Assembly: GCA_003645215.1 (NCBI GenBank)
Contig: QNEM01000020.1
Location: forward strand, 1 to 15,017
Origin: Gammaproteobacteria bacterium
Lineage (GTDB): Bacteria; Pseudomonadota; Gammaproteobacteria; Eutrophobiales; Eutrophobiaceae
Direction: 5' to 3'
DNA: 15,017 nucleotides
Shown here in pieces: positions 1-7,203 of this stretch; within the stretch, counting starts at the first letter, position 1; every line of letters begins with the position of its first letter. Below the pieces are notes generated by a model. It saw only the letters and a list, made by a program, of their open reading frames with translations, was not told the DNA's origin and searched no databases. Position numbers and translations under genes: made by a program.

Positions 1-1
1 A

Positions 2-277
2 CGCTATCTCGATGCGATCCAGAAACGACTGGAAAAGATATCGTATTCACCCGAAAAAGATGCCAGTAAACTGGCACAGTTAAAGCCTCTGTGGGATGAA
101 TGGATGCAACTCACAGAAAAAAATAGTACCTCAGACAATATCAGTGAAGAACTTGATGAATTTCACTGGATGCTGGAGGAATTTCGTGTGTCACTGTTTG
201 CACAGGAGCTAAAGACGGCCATGCCAGTATCTGAGACAAGATTGTCAAAACAGCTAAAAACTATTAGAAAGGGCTAA
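2..277 (+). CDS. hrpA: ATP-dependent RNA helicase HrpA, C-terminal fragment (partial)
   Basis: This is the last 91 residues of a gene entering from the left. The frame is open from base 2 to a TAA at 275-277. The peptide contains RYLDAIQKRLEKI near its start and FHWMLEEFRVSLFAQEL followed by PVS near its end. This matches the carboxyl end of the DUF3418 domain of HrpA, where an R-W-M-x-E-E-L-R-V-x-x-F-A-Q-x-L segment is conserved. HrpA is a large DEAH-box RNA helicase (about 1300 residues in enterobacteria) that acts on ribosomes and mRNA. The helicase core lies outside the window, so its integrity cannot be judged. The gap to the next gene is only 32 bp, so readthrough into the antiporter gene is possible. 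Assignment rests on the C-terminal motif alone. Confidence 0.85.
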   Translation, partial: RYLDAIQKRLEKISYSPEKDASKLAQLKPLWDEWMQLTEKNSTSDNISEELDEFHWMLEEFRVSLFAQELKTAMPVSETRLSKQLKTIRKG

Positions 278-309
278 TACCTGTAATTTAATACCCTTAT
301 ACTGAAGCC

Positions 310-1479
310 ATGCATGACAACACAATAGTCTATTCAATCTTCTTAATCTTCACTGGCGCCGCCGTGTTTGCAACTCTGGCTTTGTTCGCACGCCAGGCGA
401 TGATAGTGGGTTATATCATTCTTGGTATCTTATTGGGCCCCTGGGGACTTGAATTGATAGATGATGCAAGTTTGATCACAGATATCTCCAAGATCGGTAT
501 TATATTTCTGCTTTATTTACTTGGTCTTGATCTTTTGCCCAGGCAGTTAATGACAATGTTGGGTAAAGCTCTGAAAGTCACACTAATTAGCTCGTTCATT
601 TTTTCTTTATTGGGTTATTCGATCGGCATTACATTTGGTTATTCAGTAGCAGAATCGATATTGATTGCAGGGGTCACCATGTTTTCAAGTACGATTATTG
701 GCTTGAAATTGTTACCGACTACGACGCTGCATCACAAGCATACCGGCCAGATCATAATCAGTATCCTGTTAATTCAGGATTTAATTGCCATTATCATTCT
801 TTTGTTGCTACAGGGTTATGGCAAAGGTGGGGATCTGGCGATGGATATCTTGCTGGAATTGTGTGCACTGCCTGTCCTGATTGGCATCGCATGGCTGATT
901 CAGCGTTATGTATTAATCAAGTTGATTATTAAATATGATCAGATCCACGAGTACATATTTCTATTGGCTATCGCCTGGTGTCTGGGCATTGCAGAGCTTG
1001 CCACCTTAATCGGTTTGTCACATGAGATCGGGGCATTCGTGGCAGGCGTATCATTGGCATCCAGTCCGATAGCACTGTTTATTACAGAAAGATTGAAACC
1101 ACTACGTGATTTCTTTCTGATAATATTTTTCTTTTCATTGGGTGCAGGCTACAACATCAGCATGATAGATGAAATTATTGCCCCTGCCTTATTGCTTGCA
1201 ACATTGATACTCGTGGTGAAACCAAAGGTCTTTGCTTATCTGCTAAAGGCAGAAGGTGAGAAAAAACATATCTCAAGAGAAGTTGGCTTCAGATTGGGGC
1301 AGGCGAGTGAATTTTCCTTGCTAATCGCTGTACTGGCAGTGCAATCCAAATTTATCAGTGAAACAACATCAAACATGATCCAGTTAACTACGCTAATCAC
1401 ATTCATTGTCTCTTCATTTATAATTGTGCGAAGTTATCCAACACCGATTGCAACTACAGATAAACTCAGACGTGATTAA
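310..1479 (+). CDS. Kef/CPA2-type monovalent cation:proton antiporter, membrane domain only
   Basis: A 389-residue polytopic inner-membrane protein of the monovalent cation:proton antiporter-2 family. It would exchange K+ or Na+ for H+. Family marks are the stretch at about 125-160 (FSSTIIGLKLLP, then HTGQ, then LLIQDLIAI with Q156-D157), SHEIGAFVAGVSLA at 237-250, K304 in a late helix and the RLGQASEFSLL segment at 328-338, where Kef proteins have a G-E-F motif. Hydrophobic segments run almost end to end, consistent with about 12 helices. The protein ends after the last helix, with no RCK/TrkA-N nucleotide-binding domain as KefB and KefC have, so any gating must come from elsewhere. ATG 310 has only a weak GAAG ahead of it. 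The stop overlaps the GTG start of the next gene, indicating translational coupling. The transported ion is not decidable from sequence. Confidence 0.88.
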   Translation: MHDNTIVYSIFLIFTGAAVFATLALFARQAMIVGYIILGILLGPWGLELIDDASLITDISKIGIIFLLYLLGLDLLPRQLMTMLGKALKVTLISSFIFSLLGYSIGITFGYSVAESILIAGVTMFSSTIIGLKLLPTTTLHHKHTGQIIISILLIQDLIAIIILLLLQGYGKGGDLAMDILLELCALPVLIGIAWLIQRYVLIKLIIKYDQIHEYIFLLAIAWCLGIAELATLIGLSHEIGAFVAGVSLASSPIALFITERLKPLRDFFLIIFFFSLGAGYNISMIDEIIAPALLLATLILVVKPKVFAYLLKAEGEKKHISREVGFRLGQASEFSLLIAVLAVQSKFISETTSNMIQLTTLITFIVSSFIIVRSYPTPIATTDKLRRD

Positions 1480-1945
1480 AACAGTTAGAAATATACTGAT
1501 AGCTTCGCTTATCGTACTCGGCATAGCTGGTCTATTCGTAACGGGTGATTATTTCGGGGTATTTGGACTGAAAAAATATCTGGTGCTGGATTTTGCAGAG
1601 TCTTCATTTAGACCTGTTGATAAAGAAACTGGCGCACCGGTGATTGATGTGAAAATACGTTGCTTTCAGAAAGGGAATAACAATGCCTGTACACAAAAAG
1701 AAAGTCGTGCAAGCGGAATTATTATCGTCAGGGTTCCTGTACAAAAACTTGTCTGGGAATCATTGCTGTTCAAGAACAAGGAAGAGCTGGTAGCAACCAA
1801 TGATCCTCAATTGCATATTATGTTTATACACTATAACTACAATAATCCAGTTGCTACCTTCAGTATTGAAGGTCTATATAATGATCCTGTATCGAAATAT
1901 TCCATAAAAATGGAAAGGAAATTTAAAGAGGCAGAAGATGAGTGA
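1472..1945 (+). CDS. Membrane-anchored protein of unknown function
   Basis: I do not recognise this 157-residue protein. I chose GTG 1472, which overlaps the antiporter stop (GTGATTAA). The same frame is open upstream to a TTG at 1424, but that would overlap the antiporter by 56 bases. The N-terminus has one hydrophobic span (ILIASLIVLGIAGLFVTG), then a mostly soluble domain of about 120 residues. The segment FRPVDKETGAPVIDVKIRCF, a second cysteine nearby (NACTQK) and a later glycine-turn and strand (SGIIIVRVP) resemble an Ig-like or carboxypeptidase-regulatory-like beta-sandwich. That is inference, not a confirmed family. The two cysteines could form a disulfide if the domain is periplasmic. 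It lies between the antiporter and the Rieske gene, overlapping both, so it is probably a subunit or partner of that system. Confidence 0.65.
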   Translation: MIKTVRNILIASLIVLGIAGLFVTGDYFGVFGLKKYLVLDFAESSFRPVDKETGAPVIDVKIRCFQKGNNNACTQKESRASGIIIVRVPVQKLVWESLLFKNKEELVATNDPQLHIMFIHYNYNNPVATFSIEGLYNDPVSKYSIKMERKFKEAEDE

Positions 1946-2564
1946 GGCACTGAAATATTTAATGAAAGTTCGCCCGGGCGAAATGAAATCCTATTTTGAG
2001 TTTGTTAAACAAGCAGGCGAACATCTGCAGCCGAAAACGCGCGCAATTATCTCAGTTATCACCAAAGTAGATAATCAAACGGAAGCAGGACTAAGACAGT
2101 ATCTGACAAGAGCTATGCAGCTTGGTGTAACAGCAGATGAAATCATTGATGCCTTGTTTGTGGCATTCCCAACCCTGGGCTTGAGCAAAATTATCTGGGC
2201 TGTGGATATTATTCTGGATATGGATATCCCGGAATTTGATCCGCAGTCACTGGGGCATAAGGAAACCTGGCATGATGTGATTGCGGTTAATGAGGTAGGA
2301 GATAAAGAAGTCACCTATGTGCATACGGATGAACGTGATTTGTTTATATATGCGGATCATGACGCTATAAAAGTGTTTGACAGTCGATGTCCACATCACG
2401 CAAGCAATATACCTGAACTGGCCCTGGAGGACTGCAAACTGACTTGCCCAAAACATGGCTGGAGGTTTGATGTTCGCAGTGGCGAGTGTATTGAAAAAGG
2501 CAACCGACCGCTGCATGAGCTTGAAAACAGGGTGGTAGAAGGACGATTGCATGTTTTTTGGTGA
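1938..2564 (+). CDS. CMD/AhpD-like domain fused to a Rieske [2Fe-2S] domain
   Basis: A 208-residue two-domain protein. Residues 1-100 are helical and resemble the carboxymuconolactone decarboxylase/AhpD fold (KTRAIISVITKVDNQTEAGLR, then GVTADEIIDALFVAFPTLG). The CxxC pair and following histidine that AhpD uses for peroxide chemistry are absent, so this half is unlikely to be a peroxidase. Residues 110-208 are a Rieske domain: C151-P-H153 and C170-P-K-H173-G-W supply the CxH...CxxH cluster ligands, followed by the usual RFDVRSGEC and a final LHVFW. Extra cysteines C166 and C184 are present. There is no signal peptide, so it is probably cytoplasmic. ATG 1938 lies inside the end of the previous gene (8-base overlap) with AGAGG upstream. 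Its role is probably electron transfer or redox sensing linked to the antiporter. The substrate is unknown. Confidence 0.82.
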   Translation: MSEALKYLMKVRPGEMKSYFEFVKQAGEHLQPKTRAIISVITKVDNQTEAGLRQYLTRAMQLGVTADEIIDALFVAFPTLGLSKIIWAVDIILDMDIPEFDPQSLGHKETWHDVIAVNEVGDKEVTYVHTDERDLFIYADHDAIKVFDSRCPHHASNIPELALEDCKLTCPKHGWRFDVRSGECIEKGNRPLHELENRVVEGRLHVFW

Positions 2565-2945
2565 ATTTATTCCGGAAATTGTATAAAAAACAGTAAATTT
2601 ACCCCAAGCGGGGGACGATATTAGTAACTTTTAGATATATTATTTCAATCAAGGGAGTGCTCGTATCATGGATGATGGGGAAATGATTTCCCGACTGGAA
2701 TGTTGAGCGGTTGAGGATAAACATTCATGCGCCAGGGATGGCGCATATCTTCATCCAGCTTTATAACTATCTGTTATTAATGCAGTTTATGTCCATATCA
2801 ATAGTTTATTCTCTTTAATTCCAGATAAGTAGCCAGGATGAGCGCTGTTTTCCTCAATTAATCATGGAAAATGTCGTATTGTCAGGATTTTATATCTATG
2901 TAACTTATTGAATAACTTGGATATATAAATAATTTGTTAATAATG
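2565..2945. other. Non-coding stretch before the phasin promoter
   Basis: No convincing gene is present. A 12-codon ORF (ATG 2668 to TGA 2706) has AGGGAG nine bases upstream but nothing else to support it. A perfect 8-bp hairpin sits at 2727-2746 (separate entry). A short CCCC-AAGC-GGGG stem lies just downstream of the Rieske gene, without a T-run. The rest is AT-rich and featureless to my eye. Confidence 0.5.
2727..2746. repeat. Perfect 8-bp hairpin with GGGA loop
   Basis: Arms ATGCGCCA (2727-2734) and TGGCGCAT (2739-2746) enclose a GGGA loop. The CA-GGGA-TG core is the same as in the palindrome array at 12466-12860, which suggests this is a solitary copy of that repeat family. No T-run follows, so it is not a standard terminator. 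Confidence 0.6.
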
Positions 2946-2974
2946 TTGCGTTGCACAAATAAGGTCTGTATACT
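2946..2974 (+). promoter_or_regulatory. Phasin promoter overlapped by a TGC-rich operator candidate
   Basis: A good -10 box, TATACT (2969-2974), lies 17 bp from a poor -35, TTGCGT (2946-2951). The -35 lies within TTGCGTTGCACAA (2946-2958), a paired TGC element. PhaR repressors of polyhydroxyalkanoate genes are known to bind TGC-rich sequences over phasin promoters, so repression at the -35 is plausible. The predicted start is near 2981, giving a leader of about 30 bases. The operator assignment is inference. Confidence 0.55.
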
Positions 2975-3010
2975 GCACCGCATCAATTAACAAATTATTG
3001 GAGAAATACC

Positions 3011-3328
3011 ATGGAATCATATGTAGAAAAATTAACTGTACCAGTACAAGAATTGAACGCTTTAGCTGTTAAAAACATCGAAGAACTGACTGCATTACAA
3101 CTGAAGACAATTCAGGAAAATGCAACAGTTGGTGTTGAAACAATCAAGAGTGCTACTGCAATCTCTGATCTTGAAGGCTTACAGTCTTTCCTGACAGCGC
3201 AAGCAGATGTAGCCAAGCAAATTGCTGAAGGTATCCTTGCAAATGCTCGCACAGTTGCTGAGATGAGCCAGGGTTATGCTACTAATGCTAAAGAAATTGC
3301 TGAAACTTCTTTGAAAGCAGTTAAGTAA
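3011..3328 (+). CDS. Phasin family protein (polyhydroxyalkanoate granule coat)
   Basis: A 105-residue amphipathic helical protein of the phasin_2 type found in many gammaproteobacteria. Phasins coat intracellular polyhydroxyalkanoate granules and control their size and number. Characteristic features are the hydrophobic heptad-rich N-terminal half (LTVPVQELNALAVKNIEEL), the central VGVETIKSATAISDLEGLQ segment and the AEGILANARTVAEMSQGY segment. There is no cysteine, tryptophan or signal peptide, and the length matches the short phasins of this group. ATG 3011 has GGAG at 3000-3003, ideally spaced. It is a single-gene unit with its own promoter and terminator. No phaA, phaB, phaC or phaR is present in the window, so the synthesis genes lie elsewhere. 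Confidence 0.88.
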   Translation: MESYVEKLTVPVQELNALAVKNIEELTALQLKTIQENATVGVETIKSATAISDLEGLQSFLTAQADVAKQIAEGILANARTVAEMSQGYATNAKEIAETSLKAVK

Positions 3329-3371
3329 TTACCCGTAGTAAACCAACTCTTCCCCTAAATAGTTGGTCTCT

Positions 3372-3399
3372 AAAAGCCGCCTTTATGGCGGCTTTTTTT
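3372..3399 (+). terminator. Rho-independent terminator after the phasin gene
   Basis: Arms GCCGCC (3376-3381) and GGCGGC (3387-3392) enclose a TTTAT loop. The stem is extended by an A-run on the left and is followed by seven Ts (3393-3399). Confidence 0.93.
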
Positions 3400-3453
3400 A
3401 TTGTTTTGTAAAATTCATTTGCTTCTATAGCGGAAATTCATCGTAATTTTCTA

Positions 3454-3477
3454 TATGATCCGCTCGTATCATACGAG
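3454..3477 (+). promoter_or_regulatory. Candidate -10 box with a 15-bp palindrome ahead of trhO
   Basis: TATGAT (3454-3459) resembles a -10 box, though no good -35 is visible at the right distance. Immediately downstream is CTCGTAT-C-ATACGAG (3463-3477), a perfect palindrome with a one-base centre. It would cover the transcription start and could be an operator for the trhO operon. The regulator is unknown. Confidence 0.4.
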
Positions 3478-3506
3478 ACTCATCAAAATTGGTCGTGACA
3501 GGTGAA

Positions 3507-4466
3507 ATGACACAAAATAAGACAGAATCCACAAATATTGTTGTTGCAGCGATGTATAAGTTCGTGCATTTGCCTGATTTCAGGGTATTACGCGAGAAAT
3601 TGCTTCAAGTCTGTGAAAACCAATCGCTCAAAGGAACATTGCTTTTGGCAGAAGAAGGTATCAATGGCACCGTGGCGGGTACGCGGGAGGGAATTGACAA
3701 TCTATTATATTTTCTCAAACAGGATCCCAGGTTTTCAGACCTGGAGCATAAAGAATCTTTTGTCTCCGAGACGCCTTTTTACCGGATGAAGGTCAGACTG
3801 AAAAAAGAGATTGTAACTATGGGTATTCCCGATACCGATCCTAACCAGTTAAACGGCGCAAAAGTCGATTTTAAAGAATGGAATGAACTCATTTCTGATC
3901 CTGAAGTACTTGTTATCGATACACGCAATGAATATGAATATGAGATTGGCACGTTCAAAAATGCGATTTCTCCCAATACCAGAACATTCAGGGAGTTTCC
4001 AGAGTTCGTAAACAGTGATCTGAGTCCCGAAAAGCATAAGAAAGTTGCGATGTTTTGCACAGGTGGAATACGTTGTGAGAAGGCCACGAATTATATGCTG
4101 AAACTGGGATATGAAGATGTTTATCACCTGAATGGAGGCATTCTTAAATACCTGGAAGAAGTTAAGGATGATGAAAATCTGTGGCAAGGTGAATGTTTTG
4201 TTTTTGATGGTCGCGTTGCTGTCGATAAAAACCTGGAGCAGGGAAATTATGAGCAATGTTTCGCATGTCGAATGCCATTATCAGAAAAGGAATTACAATC
4301 AAATAAATACGAAAAAGGTATTTCCTGTCCGCATTGTGTCGATAGCATGACTGATGAAAAATATGAGCGTGTCAGTGAAAGACAACGCCAGGTAGAACTG
4401 GCAGAAAAGAATCAGCAACAGCATATCGGTGCATCTCAGGAAAAAGCCAGAGCTGACCATCGCTAA
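3507..4466 (+). CDS. trhO: tRNA uridine(34) hydroxylase TrhO (YceA), rhodanese-type
   Basis: A 319-residue protein of the UPF0176/YceA family. TrhO performs O2-dependent hydroxylation of uridine 34 in tRNAs, a step toward 5-carboxymethoxy- or 5-methoxyuridine. The N-terminal acylphosphatase-like part has the family LLLAEEGINGTVAG stretch and the FYRMKVRLKKEIV segment. The central rhodanese domain has LVIDTRNEYEYEIG and the active-site loop MFCTGGIRCEKA, with the predicted catalytic Cys at 184. The C-terminal part has two CxxC pairs (CFAC and CPHC, about residues 251-277) that could bind zinc. I chose ATG 3507. The frame is open upstream to a TTG at 3489, with AGGTG close to the ATG. An internal ATG at 3552 would cut into the conserved YKFVHL start. 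It heads a probable operon, with the GST-like gene starting 6 bp downstream. Confidence 0.9.
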   Translation: MTQNKTESTNIVVAAMYKFVHLPDFRVLREKLLQVCENQSLKGTLLLAEEGINGTVAGTREGIDNLLYFLKQDPRFSDLEHKESFVSETPFYRMKVRLKKEIVTMGIPDTDPNQLNGAKVDFKEWNELISDPEVLVIDTRNEYEYEIGTFKNAISPNTRTFREFPEFVNSDLSPEKHKKVAMFCTGGIRCEKATNYMLKLGYEDVYHLNGGILKYLEEVKDDENLWQGECFVFDGRVAVDKNLEQGNYEQCFACRMPLSEKELQSNKYEKGISCPHCVDSMTDEKYERVSERQRQVELAEKNQQQHIGASQEKARADHR

Positions 4467-4472
4467 CTTATA

Positions 4473-5156
4473 ATGCAAGCTACGCCCGTCCTCTATTCCT
4501 TTCGACGTTGTCCTTATGCCATTCGGGCCAGGATGGCACTTAAATACGCCTCTATAGACTGTGAATTACGAGAGATCGTATTAAGCAATAAACCTCAGGC
4601 AATGATAAACCTGTCTAACAAGGGGACAGTGCCTATCTTACACCTGACGGATGGATCCATTATTGATGAAAGCCTGGAGGTAATGCTGTGGGCACTGGAG
4701 CAGGCTGATCCTGATAATTGGCTGGATATAGAAAATGAACATGGCCGCTTATTGATAAAGAAGAATGATCAGGAATTTAAACAGTATCTTGATAAATATA
4801 AATATTTCCAGAGATATCCTGAACACACACAATTATATTATCGTAAGCAGGCAGAAGAATTTATTGAATTGCTGGAAAACATGTTACAGGAACACCATGG
4901 CCTTGGGCTGGTATCAAATCAACTATCTTTGGCTGATGTGGCAATTTTTCCTTTTGTCAGGCAATTTGCGCATGTTGATTTGGAATGGTTCAGTAATAGC
5001 CAGTACAGAAATCTGATAAGCTGGTTAACGAAATTTGAAGAAAATGAATTGTTTCTGGCGGTGATGAATAAATATAAACCGTGGCAAGAAAATGAAGATG
5101 TAATACCAACCCATATAAATGAATTTAATAATCAAGAGAGAGAACTGGAATGTTGA
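4473..5156 (+). CDS. Glutathione S-transferase family protein
   Basis: A 227-residue cytoplasmic protein with a thioredoxin-fold N-terminal domain and an all-helical C-terminal domain. Its active-site region is R-R-C13-P-Y-A, the CPYA form of Grx2-like and omega-type GSTs, so it may act as a thiol transferase rather than a conjugating enzyme. The cis-proline is P54 in GTVPIL, and E66-S67 in IDES is the usual glutathione gamma-glutamyl contact. The C-terminal half has LVSNQLSLADVAIFPFVRQF, the conserved GST_C segment around the N-capping aspartate. The length is normal. ATG 4473 is 6 bp after trhO, and the stop overlaps the cyclophilin start by 7 bases, so the three are very likely cotranscribed. 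The substrate is not predictable. Confidence 0.87.
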   Translation: MQATPVLYSFRRCPYAIRARMALKYASIDCELREIVLSNKPQAMINLSNKGTVPILHLTDGSIIDESLEVMLWALEQADPDNWLDIENEHGRLLIKKNDQEFKQYLDKYKYFQRYPEHTQLYYRKQAEEFIELLENMLQEHHGLGLVSNQLSLADVAIFPFVRQFAHVDLEWFSNSQYRNLISWLTKFEENELFLAVMNKYKPWQENEDVIPTHINEFNNQERELEC

Positions 5157-5731
5157 AAATAGTACATGGTAAAGGCACAGCGTTGATGGCGTTAATCCTG
5201 TTTTGGTGTTTGTTTGTAAATTCGTCTGCTTCTGCCAATGATGAAGTTGTGGCTGCAGACGTCGTTATAGAAACAAAATATGGCGACATAGTATTGAAAT
5301 TATTTCCTGAAGTTGCGCCAGGACATGTTGAGAATTATTTAAAACTGGTAAAGTCAGGATTCTACGACGGCACGACCTTTCACAGGGTCATTCCCGGTTT
5401 TATGATTCAGGGTGGTGATCCAAATAGTAAAGACACTAACAGGTCAAAACATGGAACAGGTGGTCCGGGATATGCAATTGATGCTGAATTTAATAACAAA
5501 CCTCACGTCAGAGGCACTTTATCGATGGCTAGGTCTCGTGATCCTGACAGTGCTGGTTCGCAGTTTTTTATCGTGGTAAAGAAATCCAGCTTTCTGGATA
5601 ATCAATACACTGTTTTTGGTGAGGTGATCAGTGGTATGGATGTGGTGGATAAGATTGTTTCCCAGAAGAGAGATGGTGGCGATAACCCAGTCGATAGAGT
5701 CGAAATGACAATACGTGTAGTAGAGCCTTAA
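5150..5731 (+). CDS. Exported cyclophilin-type peptidyl-prolyl cis-trans isomerase
   Basis: A 193-residue protein with an N-terminal signal peptide (LMALILFWCLFVNSSASA, cleavage probably before N30), so it should act in the periplasm and catalyse proline isomerisation during folding, like PpiA. The cyclophilin domain runs from about 36 to 192. Catalytic markers are FHRVIPGFMIQGGD (R79, F84, Q87), then LSMARSRDPDSAGSQFFI and LDNQYTVFGEVISGMDVV. The position of the cyclosporin-contact tryptophan of eukaryotic cyclophilins is not Trp here, as is usual for bacterial members. ATG 5150 overlaps the stop of the GST-like gene, with GAGAGA upstream. A weak hairpin with a T-run follows the gene. Confidence 0.92.
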   Translation: MLKIVHGKGTALMALILFWCLFVNSSASANDEVVAADVVIETKYGDIVLKLFPEVAPGHVENYLKLVKSGFYDGTTFHRVIPGFMIQGGDPNSKDTNRSKHGTGGPGYAIDAEFNNKPHVRGTLSMARSRDPDSAGSQFFIVVKKSSFLDNQYTVFGEVISGMDVVDKIVSQKRDGGDNPVDRVEMTIRVVEP

Positions 5732-5749
5732 TCATAAGAGACTGAAAAC

Positions 5750-5786
5750 GAGCAAGGATACTCGTAAGTTGCTCATTAAATTTTTT
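5750..5786 (+). terminator. Weak hairpin with T-run between the cyclophilin and MFS genes
   Basis: Arms GAGCAA (5750-5755) and TTGCTC (5769-5774) enclose a 13-base loop and are followed by ATTAAATTTTTT. The stem is short and the loop large, so it is probably at most a partial terminator inside the operon. Confidence 0.3.
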
Positions 5787-5797
5787 CACATAAGATA

Positions 5798-7195
5798 ATG
5801 GACAACATCCCTGAAAAGATATCATTGCAGCGATCTGTATTAGTGATGGTGTTGTTAAATGCTTTTACAACACCATTGATGTTGTCAGCCGCGAACGTCG
5901 CATTACCCTACATCGCTGCAGACCTGAAGCTTGATGCTGTGGAAATTAGCTGGATACCCATGGCCTTTTTGATGGCCAGTGCAATGTTTGTACTTGTCTT
6001 TGGTCGTATTGCAGACATGATAGGACGTAAACGCATTTTTCTGATTGGTACGATGTGCGTGATTATCACATCAGTTATTGCTTCACTGGCTACCAATGGA
6101 ACGTTCTTGATTACGGCAAGATTTTTACAGGGGATGAGTGCGGCAATGCTCTATGCAACACAGATTGCCATTATCGCTTCGGTTTTTCCTCCGCAACAGA
6201 GAGGACATGCCATCGGCATGACAGTATCAACCATTTATCTTGGTTTGACCTGCGGCCCTTTGCTTGGAGGTTACCTGATTGATCTGTTTGGATGGCGTGC
6301 AAGTTTTGTCTTTCATATCCCGCTTGCAATTGTCGTTTTATTCATTGGTATCTTTAAAGTTCCCGGAGACTGGTCTGCTGATGAGACAGGGGAGTTTGAT
6401 TTAAAAGGTGCGCTTGTCTATGGATTATCCATCGTGCTTTTATGCCTGGGTGTTTCAACCTTACCAGATAGTTCTGGTATCTTACTTCTGATATTCGGGT
6501 TATTTGCTATCTGGCTTTTCATAACGCTGGCAAAACGATCTAAACATCCTATCTTCGATATGTCTTTGTTCGGGAGGAACAGGGTATTTGCATTTTCCTG
6601 TTTTGCATCATTTATTATTTATACAGCCGTTTTTGCAAACATCGTATTGGTCAGTTTGTATTTGCAATATTTAAAGGGTCTGTCTGCGACAATGACAGGC
6701 AGTATCATGATGGTCCAACCTTTAACAATGGCAGTTTTTTCACCCTTTGTGGGACGTTTGTCAGATAAGCTCGAACCAAGAATTATTGCTTCTGTGGGAA
6801 TGGTGATAACAGCATGTGGTTTGCTTCTTCTGGGATCAATGAATATGCATAGTTCAATCTCGACTTTGATTGCCGCTTTAATTATTACGGGTTTTGGATT
6901 TGGTTTGTTCTCATCACCCAATGCAAATGCCATTATGAGTGCGGTAGATAAACAATATTATGGTAGTGCCACCGGATCACTGGCAACGATGAGAATACTG
7001 GGTCAAATGACAAGTATGGTAGTGGTGACACTGGTGTTCTCCATGCTTATCGGTCAGATAACAATTGAACCTTCAATGTATCAAGACTTGATGCAGGCTA
7101 TTAGTGTCTGTTTCTTTATTTCTGCCAGTTTGTGCGTCCCAGGCCTTATATTTTCTCTGGTACGTGGTCGTATGCATCAAGAAATTCAGGCATAA
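5798..7195 (+). CDS. MFS exporter, DHA2 (EmrB/QacA) type
   Basis: A 465-residue inner-membrane protein of the major facilitator superfamily. It has about 14 predicted helices, the DHA2 drug:H+ antiporter topology. The N-terminal half shows SAANVALPYIAADL and SWIPMAFLMASA, typical of the family. It also has motif A (GRIADMIGRKR, about 69-79) and motif C-like GLTCGPLLGGYL (about 148-159), followed by DLFGWRASFVFHIP. Such proteins export small hydrophobic compounds or metabolites. No membrane-fusion partner (EmrA-like) lies beside it, so it probably works alone. The start ATG 5798 is 66 bp after the cyclophilin gene. The radical SAM gene starts 8 bp after its stop, so these two are likely translated from one message. 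The substrate is unknown. Confidence 0.9.
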   Translation: MDNIPEKISLQRSVLVMVLLNAFTTPLMLSAANVALPYIAADLKLDAVEISWIPMAFLMASAMFVLVFGRIADMIGRKRIFLIGTMCVIITSVIASLATNGTFLITARFLQGMSAAMLYATQIAIIASVFPPQQRGHAIGMTVSTIYLGLTCGPLLGGYLIDLFGWRASFVFHIPLAIVVLFIGIFKVPGDWSADETGEFDLKGALVYGLSIVLLCLGVSTLPDSSGILLLIFGLFAIWLFITLAKRSKHPIFDMSLFGRNRVFAFSCFASFIIYTAVFANIVLVSLYLQYLKGLSATMTGSIMMVQPLTMAVFSPFVGRLSDKLEPRIIASVGMVITACGLLLLGSMNMHSSISTLIAALIITGFGFGLFSSPNANAIMSAVDKQYYGSATGSLATMRILGQMTSMVVVTLVFSMLIGQITIEPSMYQDLMQAISVCFFISASLCVPGLIFSLVRGRMHQEIQA

Positions 7196-7203
7196 GTCTT
7201 ATT

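Noticed and set aside
1424..1471. Upstream TTG start for the membrane-anchored protein
   Set aside because: It would overlap the antiporter by 56 bases and put charged residues ahead of the membrane span. GTG 1472 at the antiporter stop is the better coupled start.
2659..3472. An 11-mer GCTCGTATCAT shared by 2659-2669 and 3462-3472
   Set aside because: Matches of this length are expected by chance in 15 kb. The first copy lacks the second half of the palindrome.
7132..7203. Upstream GTG start for the radical SAM gene
   Set aside because: It lies 64 bases inside the MFS gene, and the extra residues precede the natural N-terminus just before the conserved YPVISRR segment.
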